Origin: Clostridiales bacterium
Lineage (GTDB): Bacteria > Bacillota > Clostridia > SK-Y3
Assembly (NCBI GenBank): GCA_030156665.1
Contig: JASGMB010000019.1
Span: 1-40,235 of the forward strand
Direction of reading: 5' to 3'
DNA: 40,235 nt
In this document: positions 16,281-25,400 of the stretch, piece after piece
Position numbering within the stretch: the stretch's first letter is position 1
Layout of the letters: the number at the start of each line of letters is the position of its first letter
Made by a program: the position numbers and the translations under genes
The notes under the pieces: model-generated
The model's input: the letters and a program-made list of their open reading frames with translations, nothing else
Told to the model about the DNA's origin: nothing
Database searches by the model: none

Positions 16281-17492
16281 TTGAGTTTAATTGTTCAAAA
16301 ATTTGGTGGAAGCTCTGTTGCCAATGCCGAAAGAGTGTTCAATGTGGCCAATAGAATTATTGATACCTATAAACAGGGCAATTCTGTAGTAGTAGTAGTT
16401 TCAGCCCAGGGTGACACAACTGACGAACTGATAGAAAAGGCAAAAGAAATTAATGAAAGTCCATCTAAAAGAGAAATGGATGTACTGTTATCTACCGGCG
16501 AACAAATCTCAATGTCTCTTTTAGCAATGGCGATTGAAAAGTTAGGATATCCTGTTGTTTCACTTACCGGGTGGCAGGTGGGTATTACAACGAATAGCAA
16601 TTATTCAAATGCTAGAATTAAGACAATCGATACTGAGAGAATTACCAGAGAATTAGATAAGAAGAATATCGTTATTGTTGCCGGCTTCCAAGGTATTAAT
16701 CGATATGACGATATCACTACACTTGGAAGAGGTGGTTCAGATACCACTGCGGTTGCTTTAGCTGCCGTTTTAAAGGCGGATGTATGTGAAATATATACTG
16801 ATGTTGATGGTGTATATACTGCAGACCCAAGAATTGTAAAAGATGCTAAAAAACTTGAAGATATTTCCTATGACGAAATGTTAGAACTTGCGAGCCTTGG
16901 TGCCAATGTCTTACATAATCGATCAGTGGAATTGGCGAAAAAATATAATGTGAACCTTGAAGTAAAATCCAGCTTTGAAAAAGTTCCGGGTACAATTGTT
17001 AAGGAGGTCGGTAATGTGGAAAAAATGCTTGTAAGGGGAGTAACAAGGGACAATGATGTTGCAAGAGTAGCTGTTGTAGGTATTGAAGATAAGCCGGGGA
17101 AGGCTTTTCAGATATTTTCATTGTTAGCGAAAAAGAATATAAATGTAGATATTATTCTTCAATCTATCGGTAGAGAAGATACAAAAGACATCACATTTAC
17201 GGTTTCAAAAGGCAATTTACAATTGGCATTAGATGTTATTAATGAAAACCTGGGTATCATCGGAGCCAAAGAAGTAAAATATTCGGATAAAGTTTCAAAG
17301 GTATCCATCGTAGGTGCAGGAATGGTAAACAATCCTGGTGTAGCAGCAATGATGTTCGAAGCTTTATATGATGCCGATATTAATATCCATATGATTTCAA
17401 CTTCTGAAATTAAAATTTCTGTACTTATTGATGAAAAAGATGCTGAGAAGGCGGTAGTTGCTATTCATGATAAATTTAAATCTAATTTCTAA
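16281..17492 (+). CDS. lysC: Aspartate kinase (Bacillus AK II type, alpha and beta products)
   Basis: First step of the aspartate pathway: phosphorylation of aspartate for lysine, threonine and methionine. A TTG at 16281 with GGGGG at 16268-16272 gives MSLIVQKFGGSSVAN, the usual N-terminus; TTG codons at 16266 and 16275 would add residues. It has 403 residues: the kinase domain (1 to about 240) with KFGGSS and GRGGSDTTAVALA, then two ACT domains with VEKMLVRGVTRD near 246 and VSIVGAGMVNNPGVAAMMFE. Length and arrangement match the monofunctional B. subtilis LysC. A strong internal Shine-Dalgarno before codon 246 suggests a separate beta subunit. It has its own promoter and terminator, apart from hom-thrB. 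Feedback is expected through the ACT domains. Confidence 0.96.
   Translation: MSLIVQKFGGSSVANAERVFNVANRIIDTYKQGNSVVVVVSAQGDTTDELIEKAKEINESPSKREMDVLLSTGEQISMSLLAMAIEKLGYPVVSLTGWQVGITTNSNYSNARIKTIDTERITRELDKKNIVIVAGFQGINRYDDITTLGRGGSDTTAVALAAVLKADVCEIYTDVDGVYTADPRIVKDAKKLEDISYDEMLELASLGANVLHNRSVELAKKYNVNLEVKSSFEKVPGTIVKEVGNVEKMLVRGVTRDNDVARVAVVGIEDKPGKAFQIFSLLAKKNINVDIILQSIGREDTKDITFTVSKGNLQLALDVINENLGIIGAKEVKYSDKVSKVSIVGAGMVNNPGVAAMMFEALYDADINIHMISTSEIKISVLIDEKDAEKAVVAIHDKFKSNF
17001..17018 (+). promoter_or_regulatory. internal ribosome binding site and GTG start for the lysC beta subunit
   Basis: Inside lysC, AAGGAGGT (17001-17008) lies 7 bases before an in-frame GTG at 17016 (codon 246); an in-frame ATG follows at 17025. 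Translation from the GTG would give a 158-residue protein ending at 17492 with only the ACT domains. B. subtilis aspartokinase II is known to make its beta subunit from an internal start at the equivalent place. Confidence 0.8.
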
Positions 17493-17522
17493 TTTTATTT
17501 AATTTGTATTATAGTCATTCGC

Positions 17523-17568
17523 AAAGCCTTTATACATTTATAAAATGAGTGTAATAAAGGCTTTTTTT
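17523..17568 (+). terminator. Rho-independent terminator after lysC
   Basis: AAAGCCTTTAT (17523-17533) pairs with ATAAAGGCTTT (17554-17564), followed by a run of T residues to 17568. It lies 30 bases after the lysC stop. Confidence 0.88.
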
Positions 17569-17588
17569 GTTTATACTATAATACAACA

Positions 17589-17730
17589 GTTCACGGTTTA
17601 CAGTTCACAGTTCATAGCATTTTGATGAGTTAAAATCATAGAAATGTTAGCGATACGATAGTCATTGAGAATTAAACCGGTCTGCTATGCACTGTGAACC
17701 ATGAACTGTGAACCGTGAACCATGAACTAT
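17589..17730. repeat. GTTCACGGTTCACAG hairpin family, copy 3
   Basis: The left arm (17589-17619) contains AGTTCACGGTTTACAG and a second GTTCACAGTTCATAGCA. The right arm (17683-17730) carries TGCTATGCACTGTGAACC and further GTGAACC/ATGAACT units. The arms can pair over about 30 bases around a 60-base centre. It occupies nearly all of the gap between the lysC terminator and the P-type ATPase gene. Confidence 0.7.
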
Positions 17731-17755
17731 TATAGACAAGGAGTATGACTGAAAT

Positions 17756-20413
17756 ATGAGTGAAAAATTTTGGCATAATAGGCAAGTTAAAGACATTGTT
17801 GTAGAATTAAAAAGTGATATTCATCAGGGTCTTAGTGATAGTACAGTAGAAGAGAAACTGCAAAAGTTTGGGTACAATGAAATTAAAGAAAAACAAAAAA
17901 AGACGCTTTTGGAAATGTTTCTGGAACAATTCAAAGATTTCATGGTAATTGTCTTACTTATTGCCGCTGTAATTTCATTTGTATCCCATGAACGAACAGA
18001 TGCAATTATTATTTTAGCAATTGTTGTTTTAAATGCAATTTTGGGCGTTGTGCAGGAAAGCAGAGCGGAAAAATCATTAGAAGCGTTAAAAAAGATGTCG
18101 GCACCTAATGCAAAAGTTCTGAGAGATGCGAAAGTAAAAATAATACCGGCGAAAGAGTTGGTTCCGGGGGATATCATCTACCTTGAAGCCGGCGATTTTG
18201 TTCCTGCCGATGCACGCTTGATAGAAACAGCTAATTTGAAAGTAGAAGAATCCGCTTTGACTGGAGAATCGATGCCTGTAGATAAGAATGCAGAATTAAT
18301 AGAAGAAGAAAAAATTCCTTTAGGAGATCGAAAAAATATGGTTGCATCCAGTAGTGTTGTAACCTATGGAAGAGGTAGTGCCATCGTAGTAGCTACAGGC
18401 ATGAGTACCGAAGTCGGTAAAATAGCAAAGATGATTCTTTCAGGAGAAGAAGTTGCAACACCGCTGCAACAGAAGTTGGCACAACTAGGAAAAATGTTGG
18501 GGATTGCCGCATTGGCAATTTGTGCATTGATTTTTGGTATAGGTGTTATTGAAGGAAGAGATATTTTTGAGATGTTTTTGACTGCAGTTAGTCTAGCCGT
18601 TGCTGCTATTCCGGAAGGTTTGCCGGCAATTGTTACTATTGTGTTAGCAGTAGGTGTACAGCGAATGGTAAAAAAGCATGCCATCATCAGAAAGTTGCCT
18701 GCTGTTGAAACCTTAGGAAGTGCTTCGGTTATATGCTCTGATAAAACAGGCACACTGACGCAAAATAAGATGACGGTAGTGGAACTGGCTACATCGGAGC
18801 GGTCATGGGAATTAAATGGTGAAATAAATGATGAAGATAAAAAAGTAGTGTCCACTATACTTGAAATGGCAAGCCTTTGTAATGATTCGAAATTAGAAAA
18901 AGTAGATAATGAATGGGATGCGGTGGGTGATCCTACAGAAACGGCATTGGTTATTGCTGCAGCCAAGCTGGATAAACCTAAACCGCAGTTGGAAGAAAAA
19001 ACACCTCGGGTCAGCGAAGTACCGTTTGATTCTGATAGAAAAATGATGACAACCATACATAAAATTGAAGAAGGTTATAGAATTATTACCAAGGGAGCAC
19101 CGGACGTGTTGCTTGACCGCTGTATCAATGTGTGGACCAATGGTGATATTGTCAATAAGGATGAACAACAGATTAAAAATATTGAAAAAGCTAACGGCAA
19201 TATGGCGGATAAAGCACTAAGAGTATTAGGTGTAGCATTTAGAGATATCAAAACACTTCCGGAAGAAATTAGTACCGACACGGTGGAAAGAGATCTTACA
19301 TTTATTGGATTAATCGGAATGATAGACCCTCCAAGAGAAGAAGCAAAAGAAGCTGTTCGCCTATGTAAGCGGGCCGGGATAAAAGCAGTAATGATAACAG
19401 GAGACCATAAAGCTACTGCCGTAGCAATTGCCAGAGATCTAGGTATTCTGCAAAATAATTCAGAAGCGTTGACCGGCGCTGAATTGGACGAGTTAGATCA
19501 AGAATTTCTCAACCAAAATGTAGATAAATATGCTGTGTATGCCCGCGTGTCCCCGGAACATAAAGTAAAGATCGTAAAAGCATGGCAGAGCAAGGGCCAC
19601 ATTGTCGCAATGACCGGAGACGGCGTAAATGATGCACCAGCACTTAAAAGTGCCAATATTGGATGTGCCATGGGGATTACAGGGACCGATGTTGCCAAAG
19701 GCGCTGCACATATGGTATTGACAGATGATAACTTTGCGACCATTGTTGAGGCTGTACGAGAAGGACGAGGAATCTTTGAAAACATTAAAAAGTCAATACA
19801 ATTCTTACTATCCTGTAATATAGGTGAAATTCTTACACTATTTATAGCCATCTTATTAAATTGGGATTCACCACTTTTGCCAATACATATATTATGGGTA
19901 AACCTTGTTACTGACAGCCTACCAGCGTTGGCTTTAGGGGTAGAACCGGTAGAAAAAGATATTATGAACAGGCCGCCGAGAGATCCTAAGAAGAGTATTT
20001 TTGCCGATGGATTGGCTGCCATAATTGGCATTCAAGGGGTTATGATTGGTGGCTTAACTTTAGCAGCATTTGCGATTGGGAAGCTGGTGCTTTCAACAGG
20101 AGCAAGTCCCGAAGAAAGTGTTATAATAGGTAGAACGATGGCTTTTGTTACGTTAGGTCTTTCACAATTGGTACATGCATTTAATGTGCGTACCCGCAGT
20201 TCGTTATTGAAGATAGGATTCTTTACTAATAAATATATGATTGGGGCTTTTGTGATATCTTTGTTGTTACAGATGTCAGTAGTGACAATACCTGTATTAA
20301 GTGATATTTTTAAAGTTACAATGTTAAATAGCAGTCAGTGGTTAACTGTAGCAGGGTTATCTATTGCTCCGTTAATTTTAGTTGAACTTGGAAAAGCCGT
20401 TAGAGGCAATTAA
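17756..20413 (+). CDS. P-type Ca2+-transporting ATPase (type IIA, SERCA/PMR1-like)
   Basis: Membrane pump that exports a cation, most likely Ca2+, at the cost of ATP. It has 885 residues, usual for bacterial type II pumps such as B. subtilis YloB. In order: an N-terminal cation-ATPase domain; actuator motif TGES (169-172); membrane segment with the ion-binding AAIPEGLPA; phosphorylation motif CSDKTGTLTQ with D329; nucleotide-binding KGAPDVLL; hinge TGDGVNDAPA (from 620); and the C-terminal helices with NLVTDSLPALALG. Ion-coordinating PEGLP and N..TD patterns favour Ca2+ over Na+/K+. AAGGAG at 17739-17744 lies 12 bases before the ATG, a long spacing, and a tiny frame ATGACTGAAATATGA overlaps the start. 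It may be cotranscribed with rlmB 37 bases downstream. Confidence 0.95.
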   Translation: MSEKFWHNRQVKDIVVELKSDIHQGLSDSTVEEKLQKFGYNEIKEKQKKTLLEMFLEQFKDFMVIVLLIAAVISFVSHERTDAIIILAIVVLNAILGVVQESRAEKSLEALKKMSAPNAKVLRDAKVKIIPAKELVPGDIIYLEAGDFVPADARLIETANLKVEESALTGESMPVDKNAELIEEEKIPLGDRKNMVASSSVVTYGRGSAIVVATGMSTEVGKIAKMILSGEEVATPLQQKLAQLGKMLGIAALAICALIFGIGVIEGRDIFEMFLTAVSLAVAAIPEGLPAIVTIVLAVGVQRMVKKHAIIRKLPAVETLGSASVICSDKTGTLTQNKMTVVELATSERSWELNGEINDEDKKVVSTILEMASLCNDSKLEKVDNEWDAVGDPTETALVIAAAKLDKPKPQLEEKTPRVSEVPFDSDRKMMTTIHKIEEGYRIITKGAPDVLLDRCINVWTNGDIVNKDEQQIKNIEKANGNMADKALRVLGVAFRDIKTLPEEISTDTVERDLTFIGLIGMIDPPREEAKEAVRLCKRAGIKAVMITGDHKATAVAIARDLGILQNNSEALTGAELDELDQEFLNQNVDKYAVYARVSPEHKVKIVKAWQSKGHIVAMTGDGVNDAPALKSANIGCAMGITGTDVAKGAAHMVLTDDNFATIVEAVREGRGIFENIKKSIQFLLSCNIGEILTLFIAILLNWDSPLLPIHILWVNLVTDSLPALALGVEPVEKDIMNRPPRDPKKSIFADGLAAIIGIQGVMIGGLTLAAFAIGKLVLSTGASPEESVIIGRTMAFVTLGLSQLVHAFNVRTRSSLLKIGFFTNKYMIGAFVISLLLQMSVVTIPVLSDIFKVTMLNSSQWLTVAGLSIAPLILVELGKAVRGN

Positions 20414-20450
20414 GAATTAATAATTAAGAAGAAGAGGAGAGGTCATACCG

Positions 20451-21299
20451 ATGAAAAGAGCGCCATATAATAAAAGATCTAGAAAAAATGAGCTACCAAA
20501 AAGAGGGATGGATAGAGGCAGCGCTGTATTCATTGACGCGCAGGAAACAAACGCGGATCATTTGACGGAAGATAAATTAGAGGGTAGAAATCCTGTTTTG
20601 GAAGCACTGAAAGCGGAACGACCTATTGATAAAATTTTAGTGCAAAAAGGTGAACGCGCAGGCTCAGTTGTAAGAATTATTACACTTGCAAGGCAAAAAA
20701 AAATAGTTGTACAAGAAGTGGAAAAACAAAAACTCGACAGTCTTTCATCCACACGGGCACACCAGGGCGTTATTGCTTTTGTGGCAATGCATCAGTATGT
20801 AGAATTGGAAGACATATTATCTAAGGCAGCAGACAAAGGAGAACACCCATTTATTATATTGGTAGATGAAATTCACGATCCCCATAATTTAGGTTCAATA
20901 CTGAGGACAGCCAATGCAGCAGGTGCGCATGGAGTAGTAATACCTAAAAGACGTTCAGTGGGATTGACGGCTGTAGTGGCCAAAGCTTCCGCAGGGGCTA
21001 TTGAATATGTTCCGGTAGCAAGAGTAACTAATCTGGCTCAAACGATAGATAAACTTAAAGAGCAGGGTATCTGGATTGTGGGTGCAGATATGGAAGGGGA
21101 ACAAAACTTTTATGAAGCAAATTTAGAAGGTCCTATTGGATTGGTGGTTGGAAGTGAGGGGGAAGGAATAGGAAGATTAATCAAGGAAAAATGTGATTTT
21201 TTAGTAAAAATTCCTATGAAAGGAGAAATTACTTCTCTTAACGCTTCAGTAGCCGGAGCAATTATGATGTATGAGATATTAAGGCAGAGAGAACAATAA
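20451..21299 (+). CDS. rlmB: 23S rRNA (guanosine-2251-2'-O)-methyltransferase, TrmH/SpoU family
   Basis: SPOUT-class methyltransferase that methylates 23S rRNA, 282 residues. Residues 1-40 are a basic, poorly conserved extension. The substrate-binding L30-like domain starts near EGRNPVLEALKAERPI (44-59). The SPOUT knot has DEIHDPHNLGSILRTANAAG (141-160), VGSEGEGIGRLI near 232 and IPMKGEITSLNASVAGAI near 252-269, the three family motifs. GGAGAGGT precedes the ATG. In many Firmicutes the next genes are yacP and sigH; here they are 12.7 kb away and a terminator follows immediately. Confidence 0.95.
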   Translation: MKRAPYNKRSRKNELPKRGMDRGSAVFIDAQETNADHLTEDKLEGRNPVLEALKAERPIDKILVQKGERAGSVVRIITLARQKKIVVQEVEKQKLDSLSSTRAHQGVIAFVAMHQYVELEDILSKAADKGEHPFIILVDEIHDPHNLGSILRTANAAGAHGVVIPKRRSVGLTAVVAKASAGAIEYVPVARVTNLAQTIDKLKEQGIWIVGADMEGEQNFYEANLEGPIGLVVGSEGEGIGRLIKEKCDFLVKIPMKGEITSLNASVAGAIMMYEILRQREQ

Positions 21300-21326
21300 A
21301 ATTTAATGAAATGGTTAATAACCTAT

Positions 21327-21360
21327 AAAAAGGAGCTGAAAAACACTCAGCTCCTTTTTG
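21327..21360 (+). terminator. terminator after rlmB
   Basis: A 13-bp perfect stem (21327-21339 with 21347-21359) around a 7-base loop ends in five T residues. It ends the ATPase-rlmB unit. Confidence 0.9.
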
Positions 21361-21560
21361 TTATGCAAAAAAAAATTATGCTTACATGGTTTCCTAATGA
21401 AAATGGTTTTCTGTATTTTGCTGTAACGTAATGCGATGCGTCGGAGTATAATGAAATAGGAAATCAAAAAGGTTTCTATCAATTTTTCTTTAGAATATGA
21501 AAAGAATTCAGTGAGTTGTAAGGAATATAGTTTAATTGGGTCGGGAGAAGGGTGACTAGA

Positions 21561-22518
21561 ATGGATACGATATTTGTAACAGGTGGTGCGGGATTTATCG
21601 GTTCTAGCCTTATAGATAAACTACTGGAACAAGGGAATAGGGTTATTACTATCGATAATTTTAACGGATATTATAATTAACCAACCTTAAAACTAAATAT
21701 TATGATTTAAAGTTGGTTAATTTCATCGATAACTACATTAATTTATTTTAAATTTAGATATTGGTTATCTAATTTTTAAAGGTCAAAAAATAGATATTGT
21801 AATTCATCTCGCAGCTATGGCAGGAGTAAGGTCTTCTATAAGATACCCACAACTTTATTATGATATAAATATTAATGGGACGCTAAATCTTTTGGAAGCT
21901 TCTAAAGAAAACGGCGTTCAAAAGTTTATATTTGGGTCCAGTTCTTCTGTGTACGGCAATAATAAAAAAATTCCTTTTAGTGAGAAGGATTCAGTAGATT
22001 ATCCAATTTCTCCCTATGCAGCTTCTAAAAAAGCGGGAGAATTATTGTGTCACACATATTACTATTTATACGGTATAAGTACTGCTTGTTTGAGATTTTT
22101 CACAGTATATGGTCCTAGACAGCGGCCAGATCTGGCAATACATAAATTTGTTAAATTAATGATGGCAAATAAACCTATTTCCATTTATGGAGATGGCACA
22201 ACAGAAAGGGATTATACCTACATAGCCGATATTACCGATGGTATCATACGAACTATAAATTGGCTAAAGCAATCGGAAAAGCGATACGAAATATTTAATC
22301 TTGGAGCATCTAAGTCCATTTCATTAAATCAAATGATACAGACGATTGAAGAAATATTAGAACAAAAAGCTTTGGTAGAAAGACTGCCTATGCAGCCTGG
22401 GGATGTAGATAGAACTTTTGCAGATGTGAGTAAAGCAGAAAAAATATTGGGGTATTCACCGCATAAGGAATTTAAAGAAGGTATCAGGAATTTTGTTGAA
22501 TGGTTAAGAAAACAGTGA
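21561..22518 (+). pseudogene. NAD-dependent nucleotide-sugar epimerase, interrupted by a 103-bp repeat
   Basis: The gene starts at ATG 21561 (AGAAGGGTG before it) with [20 protein letters not shown], the Rossmann GGAGFIG nucleotide loop, and runs to DNFNGYYN, then stops at 21678-21680. The rest resumes in frame with IFKGQKIDIVIHLAAMAGVR (from 21772) and continues to 22518 with the catalytic YAASKKAGE, matching UDP-glucose 4-epimerase/UDP-glucuronate epimerase relatives. Between the halves lies one copy of the 103-bp element, and about 35-40 codons that normally link YY to the HLAA motif are missing. Loss of that part and the stop make a working enzyme unlikely. The downstream 233-residue frame could be translated but would lack the NAD-binding loop. 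Substrate unknown. Confidence 0.85.
21670..21772 (-). repeat. 103-bp two-hairpin element, copy A (inside the epimerase gene)
   Basis: This is the reverse complement of the elements at 24188, 25401 and 30754, with the same length. Its second stem (21676-21722) has one arm changed so that an A-T pair becomes a G-T pair; the outermost bases of the first stem have also changed. It introduces stops in all frames and replaces part of the epimerase coding sequence. Confidence 0.9.
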
Positions 22519-22731
22519 GTTTAAGCAAAGAATATTTGTATTTGCAGCAAGGCGTAAAGGTTTCATAATATTTTCACTATTAAAATTGGCTAAAATAAAT
22601 ACTTTTACAATTGTATCCGGCTGAAGCTTGGAGTGCCGTGCTATAAAATCTAATTGTTTAGCAATTTCTAAAATTTTGTTATTGCCTAAAAAGCTAATAA
22701 AGCTTATAATAAGTGATATAGGAATATTCAT

Positions 22732-22776
22732 GGGGACCTCACTTTTTTTTATCACTTGGAGGTTCCCACATTTTTT
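22732..22776 (+). terminator. terminator-like hairpin after the epimerase pseudogene
   Basis: GGGGACCTC (22732-22740) pairs with GAGGTTCCC (22759-22767), including a G-T pair, and is followed by ATTTTTT. The loop is large (18 bases) and itself T-rich. The remaining sequence from 22519 to 22841 shows no credible gene: short frames on both strands there lack ribosome binding sites and family features. Confidence 0.55.
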
Positions 22777-22841
22777 GCTTTTTCAAGTTGTAATTATTGT
22801 AAACTTATCATAATGTGATTAACTTAACGTCTATGATATTT

Positions 22842-23867
22842 TTATTTAACTTCTACAATCCAACCTTCCGGAGCTTCTACATCTCCAAATTGAATGCCAT
22901 ATAGTGTGTCGTAAAGCTTTTTGGTAACAGGTCCGACTTCTGTCTCACTGTAGAAAACGTGAAGTTTTCCTTTATATTCAATACCGCCGATAGGAGTGAT
23001 CACAGCAGCAGTTCCACATGCGCCTGCTTCTTTAAATTCATCTAATTTATCGATGAGAACATCCCTTTCTTCTACTTCCATTCCGAGATAGTTTTTTGCT
23101 ATGTGCATGAGTGAATATTTTGTTATGCTAGGAAGAATGGATGGTGACTGTGGCGTTACAAATTTGTTATCTTTCGTAATGCCAAAGAAGTTTGCTGCGC
23201 CAACTTCTTCTATCTTTGTATGGGTTGCCGGATCAAGATAAATACAATCAGCAAATCCTTTCTTTGCAGCTAATTCATGAGGATAAAGGCTTGCAGCATA
23301 ATTTCCGCCGACTTTTACCGCTCCTGTTCCATATGGTGCTGCCCTGTCATATTCGGAAACGGTAAAGTTTACAGGAGTCATTCCTCCTTTAAAATACGGT
23401 CCTACCGGAACGCAAAATACGCAGAATATATACTCGGGAGCCGGTTTTACGCCAACGTTATCTCCAACACCTATGATGAAGGGTCTGATATAAAGCGTTG
23501 CGCCAGTTCCATATGGTGGAACATAAGCTTCATTTGCTTTAACCACTTGAAGACATGCGTTGATAAATTTTTCTTCCGGGATTTCAGGCATTAAGATGCG
23601 TTTACAGCTATTATTCATGCGCTTGGCATTTTGGTCAGGTCTGAAAAGTTGAATTTTACCATCTTTTCTACGATAAGCTTTTAAACCTTCGAAGCATTGC
23701 TGACCATAATGTAGAGCGGTTGAAGCTTCACTGATAGTAAGCATATTATCTTCCACTAATTTGCCTTCGTCCCACTTGCCATCTTTCCATTTTGAGATAT
23801 AACGGAAGTCTGTCTTGATATAATTAAATCCTAGTTTGCTCCAATCGATATTTATTGCTTTGTTCAT
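22842..23867 (-). CDS. ilvE: Branched-chain amino-acid aminotransferase
   Basis: PLP-dependent (fold IV) transaminase interconverting leucine, isoleucine and valine with their 2-oxo acids. It has 341 residues, the length of the larger BCAT class (as in B. subtilis YbgE/YwaA). Motifs include [20 protein letters not shown] (51-70), the PLP lysine K185 in [31 protein letters not shown] and [22 protein letters not shown] precedes the ATG. It stands alone, apart from other ilv/leu genes. No T-box leader is visible upstream; a perfect 16-bp palindrome lies about 230 bases upstream. Confidence 0.96.
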   Translation of the reverse strand: MNKAINIDWSKLGFNYIKTDFRYISKWKDGKWDEGKLVEDNMLTISEASTALHYGQQCFEGLKAYRRKDGKIQLFRPDQNAKRMNNSCKRILMPEIPEEKFINACLQVVKANEAYVPPYGTGATLYIRPFIIGVGDNVGVKPAPEYIFCVFCVPVGPYFKGGMTPVNFTVSEYDRAAPYGTGAVKVGGNYAASLYPHELAAKKGFADCIYLDPATHTKIEEVGAANFFGITKDNKFVTPQSPSILPSITKYSLMHIAKNYLGMEVEERDVLIDKLDEFKEAGACGTAAVITPIGGIEYKGKLHVFYSETEVGPVTKKLYDTLYGIQFGDVEAPEGWIVEVK

Positions 23868-24098
23868 ACAATCCCCCCACTATGTTAAAAATTTTATCCA
23901 AGCATGTATCCAAGCACGGAAAAATGAGATTCATTCAATATATATTTTCCTATACGCTAGAAATTGATACACGTACAATAATTATAACATAAAAAAAAAG
24001 TATTTTTGTAGGTATCATGAAAAAAAAGCAAGAAATAAGCAAAATGAGAAAAAATCCTATCTTTACTTGTAGTATCACATTACTGCATGATAATAAAC

Positions 24099-24114
24099 GT
24101 ATACTTAAGTATAC
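24099..24114. promoter_or_regulatory. perfect 16-bp palindrome, candidate operator
   Basis: GTATACTTAAGTATAC is a perfect palindrome with no spacer, in the 425-base gap between ilvE and speE that holds no other gene. It does not match the CodY consensus. The distance to ilvE (about 230 bases upstream) allows a role in its control, but the binding protein is unknown. Confidence 0.4.
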
Positions 24115-24187
24115 ACAAACATTAGTAAAGCTTAAATGCTGCAATTTGAATAATTTTCTAGGTTTATAATTTACTAATAGTGATTGT

Positions 24188-24290
24188 ATCGATAACCAAT
24201 ATCTAAATTTAAAATAAATTAATGTAGTTATCGATGAAATTAACCAACTTTAAATCATAATATTTAGTTTCAAAGTTGGTTAATTATAAA
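24188..24290 (+). repeat. 103-bp two-hairpin element, copy B
   Basis: Stem 1 is ATCGATAAC (24188-24196) with GTTATCGAT (24227-24235) around a 30-base AT-rich loop. Stem 2 is AATTAACCAACTTT (24238-24251) with its complement at 24272-24285. The ends carry the imperfect inverted repeat TATnnnTAACCAA. The element ends 2 bases from the speE stop codon, so speE transcripts would read into it. Confidence 0.92.
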
Positions 24291-24292
24291 AG

Positions 24293-25153
24293 TTATTCTA
24301 AATTTAATTGGTTCTTTACAAATTCAGGAAGATAAAAAGCTTTTTCCAGGATTTCTTTATTAATATATCGGGTGTCTTTGTCAAAGTTATCAGTGTTTAC
24401 TGTTTGATATTTTTTAGATCCTAATGTAAAACTCCATAGACCTGCGGGATATGTTGGGACCACAGCCGTATATAATTTTGTGATTGGAAAGAGGCTGTTA
24501 ATACGTTTATAGGTTTGTTTTAAAATATCAAAGTGAAAAATCGGAGATTGACTTTGACAAACCATTACCCCATCTTCTTTTAATGAATCATAAAGATTTT
24601 GATAGAAACTCAATTCAAATAATTGTTTAGCAGGGCCGATAGGGTCAGATGAGTCAACAATAATCACATCATATTCATTGTTATGTTCCTTGGCAAATTT
24701 AACACCGTCCGCATAAATAAAATGAACCCGTGGATCGGAAAGATTGCCGGACACCTCTTGTAAATGTTCTTTACACACTTTAACAACAAGTTCATCTATT
24801 TCCACCATATCAATTTTTTCAACCCCTGGATATTTGGCAACTTCACGGGCAACACCACAATCACCGCCACCTATAATTAACACCTGTTTGGGATTTGGAT
24901 GAAAGTTTAATGGCATGTGAGAGATAATTTCATTGTAGATAAAGCCATCCAGTGAGGTTGTTTGTACAACGCCGTCGAGGACAAGCATTCTGCCAAAATC
25001 GTACGAATCAAGAATCATAACATGCTGAAAAGGGGAATGACCAGCATAAACGATTTCTTTAATACGGTAGGAAAGTTTTAAGTTGTCACGTTCATCTTCG
25101 GTTAACCAAAGCTCATTATTTACTTTTTGAATGTATTTTGGTAGCTGTTCCAT
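24293..25153 (-). CDS. speE: Spermidine synthase (polyamine aminopropyltransferase)
   Basis: Transfers an aminopropyl group from decarboxylated S-adenosylmethionine to putrescine. It has 286 residues, full length. The N-terminal beta domain is followed by the Rossmann-like core with VLIIGGGDCGVAREVAKYPG (88-107) and the active-site loop DSSDPIGPA near 156-164; VEIDEL near 117 is the usual acidic cofactor contact. AGGAGGTTTGAA lies before the ATG. No other polyamine gene is adjacent. The gene is bracketed by copies of the 103-bp element: one 2 bases after its stop, a partial and a full copy upstream. Confidence 0.95.
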   Translation of the reverse strand: MEQLPKYIQKVNNELWLTEDERDNLKLSYRIKEIVYAGHSPFQHVMILDSYDFGRMLVLDGVVQTTSLDGFIYNEIISHMPLNFHPNPKQVLIIGGGDCGVAREVAKYPGVEKIDMVEIDELVVKVCKEHLQEVSGNLSDPRVHFIYADGVKFAKEHNNEYDVIIVDSSDPIGPAKQLFELSFYQNLYDSLKEDGVMVCQSQSPIFHFDILKQTYKRINSLFPITKLYTAVVPTYPAGLWSFTLGSKKYQTVNTDNFDKDTRYINKEILEKAFYLPEFVKNQLNLE

Positions 25154-25215
25154 TTCAAACCTCCTTATAATGAGCGAAGTTTAAAATTCAATATTTCCTT
25201 AATACAAACTTCGCG

Positions 25216-25250
25216 AATTTCATCGATAACTACCTTAATTTATTTATAAT
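25216..25250 (-). repeat. partial copy of the 103-bp element
   Basis: About 35 bases match the reverse complement of the full elements, beginning AATTTCATCGATAACTAC, with one change. The match then breaks off into unrelated AT-rich sequence. It is a decayed or truncated copy in inverse orientation to the full copies on either side. Confidence 0.7.
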
Positions 25251-25400
25251 TTTAAAGTGCGTTTATACAGAACTTATATCATCTAACGCATGAATGAATC
25301 TTTATTTTTGGTTAAAGTTATACTCATTAACAAATCGAAATTTCAAAGGTTCTATTAAAGGGTTGAGATTTTTCAAAGAAAAAGACCCTTAAATGATTAT

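Noticed and set aside
18364-19056. 230-residue minus-strand frame inside the P-type ATPase gene
   Set aside because: Shadow of a strongly supported gene; Ser/Thr/Ile-rich composition typical of an antisense frame.
21817-22518. Treating the 233-residue epimerase frame as an intact gene
   Set aside because: The nucleotide-binding first part lies upstream in the same frame, cut off by the inserted repeat; the fragment starts inside the conserved HLAAMAG motif region.
22504-22813. Small frames on both strands after the epimerase pseudogene (83 and 61 residues)
   Set aside because: No ribosome binding sites, low-complexity translations, and a terminator-like hairpin runs through both.
23868-24180. 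T-box leader upstream of ilvE
   Set aside because: The conserved AGGGTGGNACCGCG element and an antiterminator/terminator pair were not found on the minus strand.
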